Assembly: GCF_002362315.1 (NCBI RefSeq)
Contig: NZ_MTZV01000001.1
Location: 1 to 64,000 of the forward strand
DNA length: 64,000 nt
Source of the DNA: Paraburkholderia acidicola
GTDB lineage: Bacteria > Pseudomonadota > Gammaproteobacteria > Burkholderiales > Burkholderiaceae
Direction of reading: 5' to 3'
Shown here: positions 59,801 through 64,000 of the stretch, one piece after another
How the letters are laid out: every line of letters starts with the position of its first letter
Numbering within the stretch: the first letter of the stretch is position 1
The notes under the pieces: model-generated
What the model saw: only the letters and a program-made list of their open reading frames with translations
What the model was told of the DNA's origin: nothing
The model's database searches: none
Position numbers and translations under genes: made by a program

Positions 59801-62800
59801 TCTGAAGGGCGATGCTGTAGCGGAAGGGGTGTTCAGCGGTGAGCCGCGGCGCAGCCAGGAAGCGATGGCGGTGTTCGGAGGAGACGAAGAACTGCAGGAG
59901 GCGGTATCGAAGTGGATAGCACGCGGCAAGCTGGAGAAGCTGGCGGAGCTATGGGTGCAGGGGTTGTTGATCCGCTGGGAGCAGCTGTACGGCCAGGCTC
60001 TGCCGCACCGTATCAGCCTGCCCACTTATCCCTTCGCCCGCGACCGCTACTGGGCGCCGAAAAACCTGCCGTCGATCACCGCGCAGGCGGCGCCCGCCGC
60101 CGTGCTGCATCCGCTGGTTCACCGCAACACCTCGCATCTGCGCGGCCAGCGCTTCAGCACCGAGCTGAGCGGCGAGTCGTGGCTCTTGCGCGAGCATCGG
60201 GTGCAGGGCCGCGGGGTGTTACCCGGCGCTGCCCAGCTCGAATGGGCGCGGGCCGCGCTTAGTCTCGCGCTGGAAGGCGCGGCGGTGCGTCTGCAGCAAG
60301 TCAGCTGGCTTCGGCCGCTGGCGGTGGAGGAGACGACCGAGCTGCATATCGCGATACACGCGGAAGACGATGGGCGTATCGGTTACCAGATCTACTGCGA
60401 ACAGGATGACGATATCGTCGTCTATAGCCGCGGCTGGGCCGAGGCGCTGGCCGGGCAGGCGCCGGCGCCTGTGCTGGATCTGGCCGAGTTGCTCGCGAGC
60501 TGCACAGAGCGCTGGTCGCGCGAGGAAGGCTATGCGCGCTTTGAGGCTATGGGTTTGCACTACGGTGAAAACTTCCAGGTCGTAGCGGCCTGGGACATCG
60601 GTGACGCCGTGGCCATCGCAGAATTGCGCGCGCCCGACGCCGCCCGGCAGGCCGGCTACGACCTGCCGCCGCATCTGCTCGACGGTGCCTTGCAGGCGAG
60701 CCTTGGACTCGCGGCGGAACACGCTGGCCTCAGCCTGCCGTTTGCGGTGGAGCAGGTCGAACAGTGGGCGCCCGTGCCGAGCCCGGCCTATGCGGTTGCG
60801 CGCCGCGCGGCCGGCGATAGTGCCGCCGTGCCCAAACTGGACATCGATATCGTCGACGCGCAGGGCCGGGTCGCCGTGCGGCTGAGCCAGTTCAGCCGCC
60901 TCGCGGTGGAAGCCCAGGTCGGCGCCGTCATGACATCGCCGGTCACGGAGACAGGCAAGGAATGGACTCTGGCCCCCGCGTGGGAGAGCGTGGACACGGA
61001 GGTAGTGCCTGAAGGTTTGTCGCTGGAAGGCATGCTGGCGCTCGGCGAGGCGGACTGGACCGGTCTGGCGGGTCTACGACAGCTGGACTGGGCGCCCGAA
61101 GACAGCCGCGAACACCTGACCGCGCGCCTGCGCGACTGCGGAACCTTGCAGCACGTGATCTGGGCGGTGCCGGCTGGCGCGACACGCGTGGCGGTGATGG
61201 GCCTGCGGCTGATCCAGGCGCTGCTCGCGCTTGACTACGGCATGCGTCCGCTGAAGTTCAGCGTGATCACCCGGCAGGCGCAGGCGGTGTGGCCTCAAGA
61301 GATGGCGGACCCGCAGCAGGCCAGCGTGCATGGCCTGATCGGCAGTCTTGCCAAGGAATATCCGCATTGGCAACTCAGCCTGATCGACCTGCCGGCGCGG
61401 TCGACACAGCACGCACCGACCGCAGACCAGTGGCTGGCGCAGCCCGCGGATGCGCGGGGCGATGCACGCGCCTGGCGCGACGGACGCTGGTACCGCCAGC
61501 AACTCGTGCCTTGTCTGTTGCCCGCGGTTGAAGCGTCGGCCTATCGACAAGGCGGCGTCTACGTGATCCTCGGCGGCGCCGGCGGCATCGGCGTGGCATT
61601 CAGCGAATACCTGATCCGGCATTACCAGGCACAGGTGGTATGGCTGGGACGCCGCGCCGAAGACACGGCCATAGCCGGGGAGCGCGCACGTCTCGGTGAA
61701 CTCGGTCGCACTCCCTGGTATATCCAGGCCGACGCGACCGACCGTACGGCGCTCGAACACGCTTACACGCAGATCCATGAGCGGCACGGTGCGGTGCACG
61801 GCCTCGTGCATGCGGCCATCGTTCTGGCCGATCGCAGCGTGGCCGGCATGGCCGAAGACGTCTTCGAAGCGGCGCTCGCCGCGAAGGCCGCGAGCGCCGA
61901 AAACTTCGATGCCGTATTCGGTGCCGATGCGCTGGATTTCCAGTTGTTCTTCTCTTCCCTGCAGAGCTACACCAAGTCCGCGGGCCAAAGCAATTACGCC
62001 GCCGGCTGCTGCTATGCCGATGCGTATGCACACGGGCTACAGCAGCGGCGACCGTATCCGGTCAAACGGATGAACTGGGGCTACTGGGGCAGCATAGGCA
62101 TCGTCTCTGCCGCGGCGTATCGCGAGCGTATGGCGCAGGCCGGCGTCGCCTCGATCGAGCCACCCGAAGCGATGGCCGCACTGGAGCGTCTGGTGGCTTC
62201 GCCGCTGAATCAGGTGGCCTTCGTCAAGACCACCACCGGGCACATGCCGCCCCTGCTGGCAATCGACGTACAGGCGCGCATCCAGCTCGCCGAAGCCGCG
62301 CCCGCGCTGAGCTTGCCGGTGTTGATCGAACTGCCGAAACCGGAAGCCGCCTATGCGGAGCAGGCGGCAATGGAAGCCCAGCTCGCCCGGTTGCTGTGGG
62401 CAAAGCTGAAGGCCTGGGCATGGAACGGGACGCACGCACCTGGCCTCGCGCCAGCCTATGTGTCCTGGCACCAGGCCAGTCTGCGTCTCTTGCAAGAGCA
62501 GGAGGCACACGCAGCGACGCACACCGACGAGGCCACGCTGAGCGCGCAATGGCACGCCTACGTGCAGGCGCATCGTGAGGATCAAGCGCTGGGCGCGCAC
62601 ATTCGCCTGGCCGACACCGCACTGCAGGCCTTGCCCGCGATCTTGCGCGGCGAGCGCGCGGCCACCGAAGTGCTGTTTCCCCAAGGCAGCCTGAGCCTCG
62701 TGGAAGGGGTGTATCGCAACAATCCGGTGGCCGATTATTTCAATGCAGTGCTCGGTGAACGACTGCTGGCCTATGTACAGGCGAGGCTCGCCCAGGCACC

Positions 62801-64000
62801 ACAGGCACGCCTGCGCATTCTCGAAATCGGCGCCGGCACCGGCGGCACCAGCGAGGGCCTGTTCCGGCGGCTCGCGCCACATGCCGCGCAGATCGCCGAG
62901 TACGCCTATACCGATCTGTCGGCCGCGTTCCTGAGGCACGCGGAACAGCACTACGCATCGCTGGCGCCTTATCTGCGCACGCAACGTCTGGATATCGAGC
63001 GTGCGCCACTCGCGCAGGGTTTCGACGCGGGCGGCTACGACGTGATCGTGGCCACCAACGTGCTGCATGCCACACGCGACATGCATCGCACGTTGCGCCA
63101 TGCTAAATCCCTGCTGAAAGCAGAAGGCCGCCTGTTGCTCAATGAAATGGAGGGCACCAGTGTCTTCGCGCATCTGACCTTTGGCCTGCTGGAGGGCTGG
63201 TGGCTGGCGCAGGATCAGGCGTTGCGTATTCCCGGCACGCCGGCGCTGAGCTGGACGCGCTGGCAGGACGTTCTGACGGCCGAAGGTTTCCGCCAGGTTG
63301 TGGCGCCTGCGTTCGACGCACACCGCTTCGGTCAGCAGATTGTCGAGGCGAGTAGTGATGGGGTAATCCGGGTGCAGACTGCAGTGGCGTCGTCATCGTC
63401 ATCTGCGTCTGCAGCGGCATCTTCATCTGCATCCGCGTTTGCACCGGCATTTGCATCGGCGGCTACCCCGCGTGCCGCGCGCCCAGCATCAGCGCCGCCG
63501 CGCGCACGCGCTGCTGCTGCGGGAATCGGTCGCCCGCAGCTCAAGGTGCGCCAGGCCATCCGCGAGAGCGTGATGCAGGCACTGAAGATGAGCGCCGACC
63601 AGTTGCAGGACGACCAGGCGTTCATGTCCTATGGCGTGGACTCAATCACTGGTGTGGCTCTGGTCAATACGATCAATGGGCAATTGGGCCTGCGCCTGCC
63701 GACTACCGTGCTATTCGACTACAGCACGATCGACCAGCTAAGCGCGCACATCAGCACCCAGTACGCGCCGCAGCTTGGCAACATCGAGCCGGAGCCGGTA
63801 ACGTCGGTAGCGACGGTACCAGCGATGCCAGTGGCAACGACGGCGCCCGCGACCAGACCGGCGTACGCGACGGCACCCCTCGCTCCGCCAGCCGATCAGG
63901 CACCCCTGCGGACGCCGCACGTGCATCCGAGAGCGCAGCCGCTAACGAGACCACGGCCGGTCGGCGCAGGCTACCACCGCGTCTGGCTCGACCAGCCGGG
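43023..64000 (+). CDS. Trans-AT polyketide synthase subunit D with GNAT loading unit (3' end outside window)
   Basis: Starts at GTG 43023 (AGGAG six bases before; in-frame TGA at 43005) and stays open to the right edge, giving about 6,990 residues so far. Order: adapter region, GNAT, ACP0, KS11-DH11-KR11-ACP11, KS12-DH12-KR12-ACP12, KS13-DH13-KR13-ACP13, KS14-DH14-KR14-cMT14-ACP14, then linker. The adapter-GNAT-ACP start is the loading type that decarboxylates malonyl and supplies an acetyl starter, so this subunit should begin a chain. All four KSs have Cys-His-His, all four DHs have HxxxGxxxxP and Asp, and all four KRs have Ser and Tyr. The expected product is an acetate-primed conjugated polyene ending in an alpha-methyl unit. 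Parts of modules D1/D2 and D3/D4 are near-identical duplicates. There are no AT domains. Confidence 0.95.
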   Translation, partial: MPDLIKRVTDGYVSISLLEACRASGLCSLLKSQPCLPSQLAARCRIDEAVLDAALQGLHEAGWIEWIDGKVALIGATESFELVERWTEAIVAWSQADLVAALREPDGQVLRRWLGHSASAWKGVDTAQAEALDAAWLAPLLFELARLDDSALLQGRESAQLSAANAAALQADFLRRGWSLAEGPGLRLSAQGLSVLQHAAALGPLLFLARRFGAGRERLAAAIELYQAQRRWRHALAGLPAGVDVVDVADVNDPWPTSVYLMAAAAMGCVPERPDAAQQPVHPGPARFALHRWTARPYQIRHPSLDDLAILRALDLASWPDGMAVPEAELRRRIEVFAQGQLLIEQDGQVVASLYTQRIDALDQLRHTPYARFAGIHQPHGALAHLMGICVAPDRQGYGLADQLIDYGLVYLASCEGIDSVAAVTRCHEYVDADGTRSLDEHIRSRDSEGRWQEPMLQFHASHGATIHEVVQDFRPEDRANHGTGVLIEYVRYRQGAAGSAPAQQRGAVASVGDVTTGDLAIGDVAAAVRTSILEVLGDTRESAYGLHVPLMEMGLSSFHLQQLRRRLGERMGLALEATFFFQHGTPAAVIEFLREYLREQAATDLAIAREDGRQQAREAAPAAPTSDTAAPVSGTKASVSNTAGPMSDTAATVSGTAGPVSDTTASVSDTAGWASDIDASASDTTRPVSDTTGSTERIAVVGVACRLPGGVSNPQQFWTLLENGVDAIGTRSPASPLSTDAPRHAGFIDDVDSFDAGFFRISPREAELVDPQHRLLLEVVWEALEQAGMAPGRLAGSDTGVFVGVMGHDYERLLRQQGNAQPVDPYFATGNATSIAAGRIAYYYDWHGPTLAVDTACSSSLVATHLACESLLAGECGLALAGGVNLLLHEDMFAAFEQAGMLSPDARCKTFDASANGYVRGEGCAVLVLKRLSEAQRDGDPIWAVIRGSAINQDGASAGLTAPNQKAQQAVIEAALRKGEVAPLEVRYLEAHGTGTRLGDPIEVLAAAAALGAGRPAGQPLLLGSVKTNIGHLEAAAGVAGLIKVMLSMRHGVIPRHLHLQQLNPHLDWAGLPVQVVAAAQAWPAGRKLAGVSSFGFSGTNAHVVLEEYVAEPAARASSAVRAPALLLLSAKRPELLHAQARQLHEALAALSDKDLPDLAYTLQVGRDAMEYRLALAGSSLADVQQGLARFLAGEAGIRQLWQGRARQEGELLGSFVLDEVFNASIATSLASWFAGGEVGKLAELWVQGLDVDWSRLYGALKPRRIGLPTYPFVKERHWLPQTARPAASDISGAPLHPLVHRNTSDLAEQRYSTQLSNDVFYLRDHLVQGQHVLPGVAQLEWARAAMAFALGEAPASLRLEQVSWVQALTVEQPLEVHIGISAEAGGRLSYEIYRGRGDDAEVYSLGWGQPGIDSVAPIVDLAALRAQCTQHMDGPACYARFARMGLAYGPGFQVLTELRVGDGVAIGRLQAPDGIELGEYRWSPSLLDGALQASYGLADEAAGLQLPFAVDSVEQWHALPEPAYAVVQRAAGDSGALRKLDIAIVDEGGRVALRLAGFSTRAVQAVVPPQSLLLAPRWQAQSVAADRPEAGYPTHRIVLCEVAAAGLDAVLPAASWVHWQAEGALAQRYTRYAGQLLGELQALAAAQPRHQVLLQLAVPAQGEAAVLQGLGGLLRTAQQEYPWLHTQVIALPADAAVATRLAQEAREPVPRVRYREGTRETMDFVEVPLASSAMPWREGGVYWITGGLGGLGLLFATAIARQVHAPVLVLSGRRAAGATGEAQLQSLRALGASVEYHAVDVTDVAAVSALTQDIVARHGRLNGVIHSAGLLRDGLLHTKTVDELQQVLAPKVAGLTALDQATAALDLDWLLLCSSMTAVLGNTGQGDYGAANAYMDAYAVYRDERVAQGLRRGRTISVNWPLWAEGGMQIDAEGQAHLRRTTGMQALPSDVGLVVLEQLLAEPRAHSLLLYGERPRLLASVQALYRAPARIEPVRAAPVAGTAAGIAEGLRETAQRYLTRLLSQSLKLAPQRIDAQAPLEQYGINSILVVSLTRDLEASFGRLPATLFFEYQSIAALTGYFLEHHAASLAQLTASPVVAQPAAATAGTADRATTEAPALRRRSRRTLSGLPAATAPALTVGGPLDIAIVGLSGRYPQARSVADYWNNLLQGVDCVTDIPPERWDWQQYFDARKGQEGKSYSKWGGFIEGMDAFDPMFFGIAPREAELMDPQERLFLQCAYHAVEDAGYTRASLAASARVGERVGQVGVFVGVMYEEYQLYGAQAQAQGQALSLFGSASSIANRVSYHGDFHGPSLAVDTMCSSSLTAIHLACQSLRQGGCAVAIAGGVNVTVHPNKYLMLSDRQFMSSTGRCTSFGEGGDGYVPAEGVGAVVLKPLAQALADGDQVYGVLKGSALNHGGKTNGYTVPNPVAQAQVIGQALAESGVPARAISYVEAHGTGTALGDPIEIAGLSQAYGGSTQERGYCAIGSAKSNIGHAESAAGMAGLTKVLLQMRHGQLVKSLHSERLNQHIDFSQTPFVVQRELGPWVRPVLEVDGGPREYPRIAGLSSFGAGGANAHLIVAEAPALEREATVVPAAVVVVLSARNETALRTQAEQLLAHVRGQSPNLADLAYTLQVGREAMEQRLAVVAGTVGELCERLEAYLKGDAVAEGVYSGEPRRSQEAMAVFGGDEELQEAVSKWMARGKLEKLAELWVQGLLIRWEQLYGQALPRRISLPTYPFAQKRYWIDAGQTAPRLPGASVLHPLLHFNSSDLQGQRYTTALNGEMGLLREHQLRGQAVLPAFAQLEWARAALAHALGGATGLRLQDVQWLQPLVVDAPMDLHIGLAWEDDTRIGFEIYRDDRGDDASQQVYAQGWAELMTAPQAPQLTLAVLQAQCTQQLDGGEAYARLATAGWSHGPGFQTLNELQWSEGLAIGHWQQPATAPTQDYALAPNVLDVALQVGRLAWPEQDWSWPAAVQQMQIWDSLPAQGAVVVQRRPGQAELDIDFVDDEGRVLARLQGVTAQSSVVQASPSQQTLLLAPRWTAQAAPAAGVRPDYTAHWVVLCELDASAALEAELAPARCLRWQAVGGVAERYGVYAGQALALLQEIAASGPRGHVLLQLVLPVSGEASLMQGLSGMLRSARLEYPWLQIQTIAVDGAQGLATRLNAEAVAPVPSLRYGEAGREVLDFASLTVADAPPAWRDEGVYWITGGLGGLGRLFAAAIAAEVSRPVLILSARRAPDAEQTAFIEQLREQGARVEFRALDTGDPAAVAAVAEAILAEHGCLHGIIHSAGVLRDSLLVNKRPADLQQVLNAKVSGLVALDLATRDMALDWFMLCSSVAGVMGNAGQTDYAAANGFMDAYATYRQGLVALGQRHGRSVSVSWPLWAEGGMHLDAAVQEQMRRSTGMQALPSAAGLAALREALAAPVAHVLVLHGEPQALHDYVRAAHRVAEKTRPASAVPAGRGYRRELKGLDLADCVAWDLVEHTHQLLRIPRDAVDTEANLIDFGYDSVSLTAFAARLDEHYGIELTPSLFFSYPNLEQFAAYLLSSHGEALAAFYRSESDGAGSAVVSTAVPTPASAPVRPSIQRRRRSPVTAEAHDTAEPIAIIGISGRFPGARSVDELWEILRDGREVLQAAGAERFAAWPPEQQPACDRIGLLPGVAEFDPLFFEISPREAEAMDPRQRLLLQEAWRALEDAGYGSSQLQRHTVGMFVGVEQGDYQLLGKAAADVTSNHDGVLATRLAYALNLHGPAMAINTACSSGLVAAHQACLSLRAGECDTAIAAGVNLLLTPAIVRSMEQAGMLSPEGRCYAFDRRANGMVPGEAVVALVLKRLSLAEADGDPIHAVIVGSGINYDGKTNGITAPSGAAQARLLQSVYTRHRIDPAALDYIVTHGTGTPLGDPVEINALSEAFKPYTQQSQYCALTSSKSNLGHTQAASGLVSLVSLVQAMRHETIPASLHCEQLSDHIPWPQSPFYVNTASRPWPEPSGRARMGAVSAFGISGTNAHMVLRDYAVPASAGRRAAGLPLLLAVSAKTAEVLHQRVQDLIEVLQARTWDAAGLAAISHTLLSGRQHFKHRCAVVVQDRDDAIYGLQQVLSQESRANLFRGVTGREFVAQKALLDYGDELVGRVAASYEAAATSAQSAQSAREALLALADMYCQGYALSWHTLFGETPPQRVHLPTYPFARETYWVAQVATADVSAGATAQLHPLVHRNTSDLSEQRYSSRLSSAAFFLRDHVVQGRCVLPGVAQLEWARAAVALAMGEAPATLRLGQVDWLQPLVVEEAEEFHIALAPQEDGRIAFEIYSGADDDSQIYSQGWAEAVSPAQAPHIDLASLRARCSQTLTGDDCYARFAGMGLNYGPGFQSLVALQVGEGVAIGHLQWPAGVDQQAYRLPPSLLDGALQSSIGLYASSTGLILPFAVETVDQWGPVPETAYAVVLPGAEDTESVRKLDISIVDAQGQVAVRLTGLTLRVATLAAQPQTLLLTPQWLPQPAPTSSLAAGYSAHRVVFCEVAPVDLRAALPAASSVHWMAEGSLGERYAQYAGQLCAELQALAATQPQGKLWLQVVVPALGEGAVLQGLGGLLRTAQQEYPWLVAQIVAVATTEDLTARLAAEAGSPAPRLRYTEAGREVWDYVDTLRPEESQPWHDGGVYWITGGLGGLGRLFATAIAREVHAPVLVLSGRRAPGAVEEAQLQSLRALGASVEYHAIDVTDVAAVSALAQDIVARHGHLNGVIHSAGLLRDGLLHTKTADELQQVLAPKVAGVMALDQATAGLDLDWLLLCSSAAGVLGNVGQGDYAAANAYMDAYAAYRDELLSLGLRHGRAISVSWPLWAEGGMQVDADTQTHMQRSTGMQALPTEAGLAAVDVALSQAASQVLVLHGERARLLAYVRAVYTAPALEPEQPGAPESGMPLRETAQRYLTRLLSQSLKLAPQRIDAQAPLEQYGINSIMVVSLTRDLEASFGRLPATLFFEYQSIAALTGYFLEHHAAALQMLLGRPQAEAGAALPSLALATRAAPAAAAAPALPARATPARRLARRSVAAPIKPHQHDASPEALDIAIVGLSGRYPQARSVADYWNNLLQGVDCVTDIPPERWDWRTHYDADKGKLGKIYSHWGGFIDEVDAFDPLFFNISPREAELIDPQERLFLQCAYHAVEDAGYTRASLAASARVGERHGQVGVFVGVMYEEYQLYGAQAQAQGQALSLFGSASSIANRVSYHGDFHGPSLAVDTMCSSSLTAIHLACQSLRQGGCAVAIAGGVNVTVHPNKYLMLSDRQFMSSTGRCTSFGEGGDGYVPAEGVGAVVLKPLAQALADGDQVYGVLKGSALNHGGKTNGYTVPNPVAQAQVIGQALAESGVPARAISYVEAHGTGTALGDPIEIAGLSQAYGGSTQERGYCAIGSAKSNIGHAESAAGMAGLTKVLLQMRHGQLVKSLHSERLNQHIDFSQTPFVVQRELGPWVRPMLEVEGGRREYPRIAGLSSFGAGGANAHLIVAEAPVSERERDATVVPAAVVVVLSARNEAALRTQAEQLLTHVQSQSPNLADLAYTLQVGREAMEQRLAVVAGTVGELCERLEAYLKGDAVAEGVFSGEPRRSQEAMAVFGGDEELQEAVSKWIARGKLEKLAELWVQGLLIRWEQLYGQALPHRISLPTYPFARDRYWAPKNLPSITAQAAPAAVLHPLVHRNTSHLRGQRFSTELSGESWLLREHRVQGRGVLPGAAQLEWARAALSLALEGAAVRLQQVSWLRPLAVEETTELHIAIHAEDDGRIGYQIYCEQDDDIVVYSRGWAEALAGQAPAPVLDLAELLASCTERWSREEGYARFEAMGLHYGENFQVVAAWDIGDAVAIAELRAPDAARQAGYDLPPHLLDGALQASLGLAAEHAGLSLPFAVEQVEQWAPVPSPAYAVARRAAGDSAAVPKLDIDIVDAQGRVAVRLSQFSRLAVEAQVGAVMTSPVTETGKEWTLAPAWESVDTEVVPEGLSLEGMLALGEADWTGLAGLRQLDWAPEDSREHLTARLRDCGTLQHVIWAVPAGATRVAVMGLRLIQALLALDYGMRPLKFSVITRQAQAVWPQEMADPQQASVHGLIGSLAKEYPHWQLSLIDLPARSTQHAPTADQWLAQPADARGDARAWRDGRWYRQQLVPCLLPAVEASAYRQGGVYVILGGAGGIGVAFSEYLIRHYQAQVVWLGRRAEDTAIAGERARLGELGRTPWYIQADATDRTALEHAYTQIHERHGAVHGLVHAAIVLADRSVAGMAEDVFEAALAAKAASAENFDAVFGADALDFQLFFSSLQSYTKSAGQSNYAAGCCYADAYAHGLQQRRPYPVKRMNWGYWGSIGIVSAAAYRERMAQAGVASIEPPEAMAALERLVASPLNQVAFVKTTTGHMPPLLAIDVQARIQLAEAAPALSLPVLIELPKPEAAYAEQAAMEAQLARLLWAKLKAWAWNGTHAPGLAPAYVSWHQASLRLLQEQEAHAATHTDEATLSAQWHAYVQAHREDQALGAHIRLADTALQALPAILRGERAATEVLFPQGSLSLVEGVYRNNPVADYFNAVLGERLLAYVQARLAQAPQARLRILEIGAGTGGTSEGLFRRLAPHAAQIAEYAYTDLSAAFLRHAEQHYASLAPYLRTQRLDIERAPLAQGFDAGGYDVIVATNVLHATRDMHRTLRHAKSLLKAEGRLLLNEMEGTSVFAHLTFGLLEGWWLAQDQALRIPGTPALSWTRWQDVLTAEGFRQVVAPAFDAHRFGQQIVEASSDGVIRVQTAVASSSSSASAAASSSASAFAPAFASAATPRAARPASAPPRARAAAAGIGRPQLKVRQAIRESVMQALKMSADQLQDDQAFMSYGVDSITGVALVNTINGQLGLRLPTTVLFDYSTIDQLSAHISTQYAPQLGNIEPEPVTSVATVPAMPVATTAPATRPAYATAPLAPPADQAPLRTPHVHPRAQPLTRPRPVGAGYHRVWLDQP
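44901..45110 (+). repeat. Ten tandem 21-bp repeats (SDTAAPV) between ACP0 and KS11
   Basis: Ten in-frame 21-bp units coding seven-residue variants of SDTAAPV (for example [21 protein letters not shown]), ending exactly where KS11 begins (ERIAVVG at 45111). This is the longest regular repeat among the linkers by copy number. Confidence 0.95.
45111..49290 (+). other. PKS module D1: KS11-DH11-KR11-ACP11
   Basis: KS11 (45111-46350) has Cys 45594 in [13 protein letters not shown] and NIGHLE. DH11 has HxxxGxxxxP with His 47001 and Asp 47490. KR11 has TGGLGGLG (48261-48284), a B-type LRD motif and an intact Ser-Tyr-Asn set. ACP11 has GINS, with Asn in place of Asp before Ser 49164. Expected: the first alkene of the acetate-primed chain. 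KR11 and ACP11 DNA closely matches KR13 and ACP13. Confidence 0.9.
49459..53700 (+). other. PKS module D2: KS12-DH12-KR12-ACP12
   Basis: KS12 has Cys 49989 in [13 protein letters not shown] and NIGHAE. DH12 has His 51405 in HxxxGxxxxP and Asp 51900; its sequence is the most divergent of the four DHs of this protein ([18 protein letters not shown]). KR12 has TGGLGGLG from 52665, a B-type LRD and SSVAG...TDYAAAN. ACP12 has GYDS with Ser 53574. Expected: a second alkene. Confidence 0.9.
49728..51250 (+). repeat. Near-identical KS tract, copy 1 (KS12)
   Basis: Most of KS12 and its flank matches 58506-60034 (KS14) with only scattered differences and one 6-bp length change. Both copies use G-ending codons more heavily than the surrounding modules. 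Confidence 0.9.
53856..58045 (+). other. PKS module D3: KS13-DH13-KR13-ACP13
   Basis: KS13 has Cys 54324 in [13 protein letters not shown] and NLGHTQAAS, and resembles KS7. DH13 has His 55767 and Asp 56256. KR13 has TGGLGGLG (57027-57050), a B-type LRD and CSSAAG...[10 protein letters not shown]13 has GINS with Ser 57912. Expected: a third alkene. Confidence 0.9.
58237..63760 (+). other. PKS module D4: KS14-DH14-KR14-cMT14-ACP14
   Basis: KS14 has Cys 58767 in DTMCSSSL with both His motifs. DH14 has His 60195 and Asp 60681. KR14 has LGGAGGIG near 61569, Ser and Tyr, and Cys instead of Asn (NYAAGC). The cMT (about 62340-63350) shows EIGAGTGG near 62823 and [11 protein letters not shown]14 has YGVDS with Ser 63642. 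The layout matches module B7 up to the ACP, so an ER could follow outside the window. Expected: an alpha-methyl alkene, or a saturated unit if an ER acts. Confidence 0.9.
58506..60034 (+). repeat. Near-identical KS tract, copy 2 (KS14)
   Basis: Partner of 49728-51250, at an offset of 8778 bases at its start and 8784 at its end. Confidence 0.9.
63761..64000 (+). other. Linker after ACP14 and possible first residues of an ER
   Basis: A Pro/Ala/Thr-rich linker runs to about 63950. The last residues ([10 protein letters not shown]) resemble the opening of the ER that follows ACP7 (RRRALISGPG). The domain is cut by the window edge, so this is a guess from position and a short match. Confidence 0.35.

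Noticed and set aside
1..64000. Transposons, RNA genes, phage attachment sites
   Set aside because: The window is almost fully coding for synthase domains; no transposase, terminal repeats or RNA gene was seen.

Overview
The window is a 64 kb stretch of one biosynthetic gene cluster, all on the + strand. It encodes a giant trans-acyltransferase (trans-AT) type I polyketide synthase with an NRPS module at its left edge. Both ends are open: the first gene begins before the window and the last runs past its end. The DNA is clearly high in GC, and start contexts (AGGAG-type ribosome sites, ATG/GTG/TTG starts, ATGA and TTGA overlaps) are bacterial. The domain families fit a high-GC proteobacterium (Burkholderiales or Xanthomonadales would fit), but nothing here fixes the genus and I do not recognise the pathway as a named compound.

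Layout. (1) 3-16796: subunit A, with an NRPS adenylation tail and PCP, then KS-DH-KR-ACP, KS-KR-cMT-ACP, KS-DH-KR-ACP (this KR has lost its catalytic Ser) and a terminal KS. (2) 16793-37639: subunit B, with the ACP partner of that KS, then KS-DH-KR-ACP, KS-KR-ACP, KS-DH-KR-cMT-ACP-ER, KS-ACP and a terminal KS whose last catalytic His is Tyr (KS0). (3) 37636-40314: subunit C, KS-ACP-ACP. (4) 40362-41507: free-standing malonyl acyltransferase. (5) 41504-42889: free-standing PfaD-type enoyl reductase. (6) 43023 to beyond 64000: subunit D, an adapter-GNAT-ACP loading unit followed by KS-DH-KR-ACP three times and KS-DH-KR-cMT-ACP, with what may be the first residues of an ER at the edge. No KS module carries an AT domain, so the discrete AT must supply malonyl units to all of them.

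How it works together. Subunit D should start a chain with acetate (GNAT loading) and build a conjugated polyene followed by an alpha-methylated unit. Subunits A to C extend an amino-acid-containing intermediate with alternating alkene, hydroxyl, keto and methyl-branched reduced units. The loading subunit lies after A to C, so gene order and chain order are not colinear unless two chains are made. No thioesterase, HMG-CoA-synthase branching cassette, regulator, transporter, RNA gene, transposase or CRISPR array was seen. The one real intergenic gap (42890-43022) holds a weak hairpin and the ribosome site of subunit D.

Most unusual points: ACP-like folds without the Ser inserted inside two KS flanking regions; a KS0 and a KS placed back to back across two proteins, with oppositely charged tails at the same homologous position; a KR with Ser changed to Ala; a near-identical 1.5 kb duplicated KS tract; and several unrelated in-frame minisatellites in the linkers.
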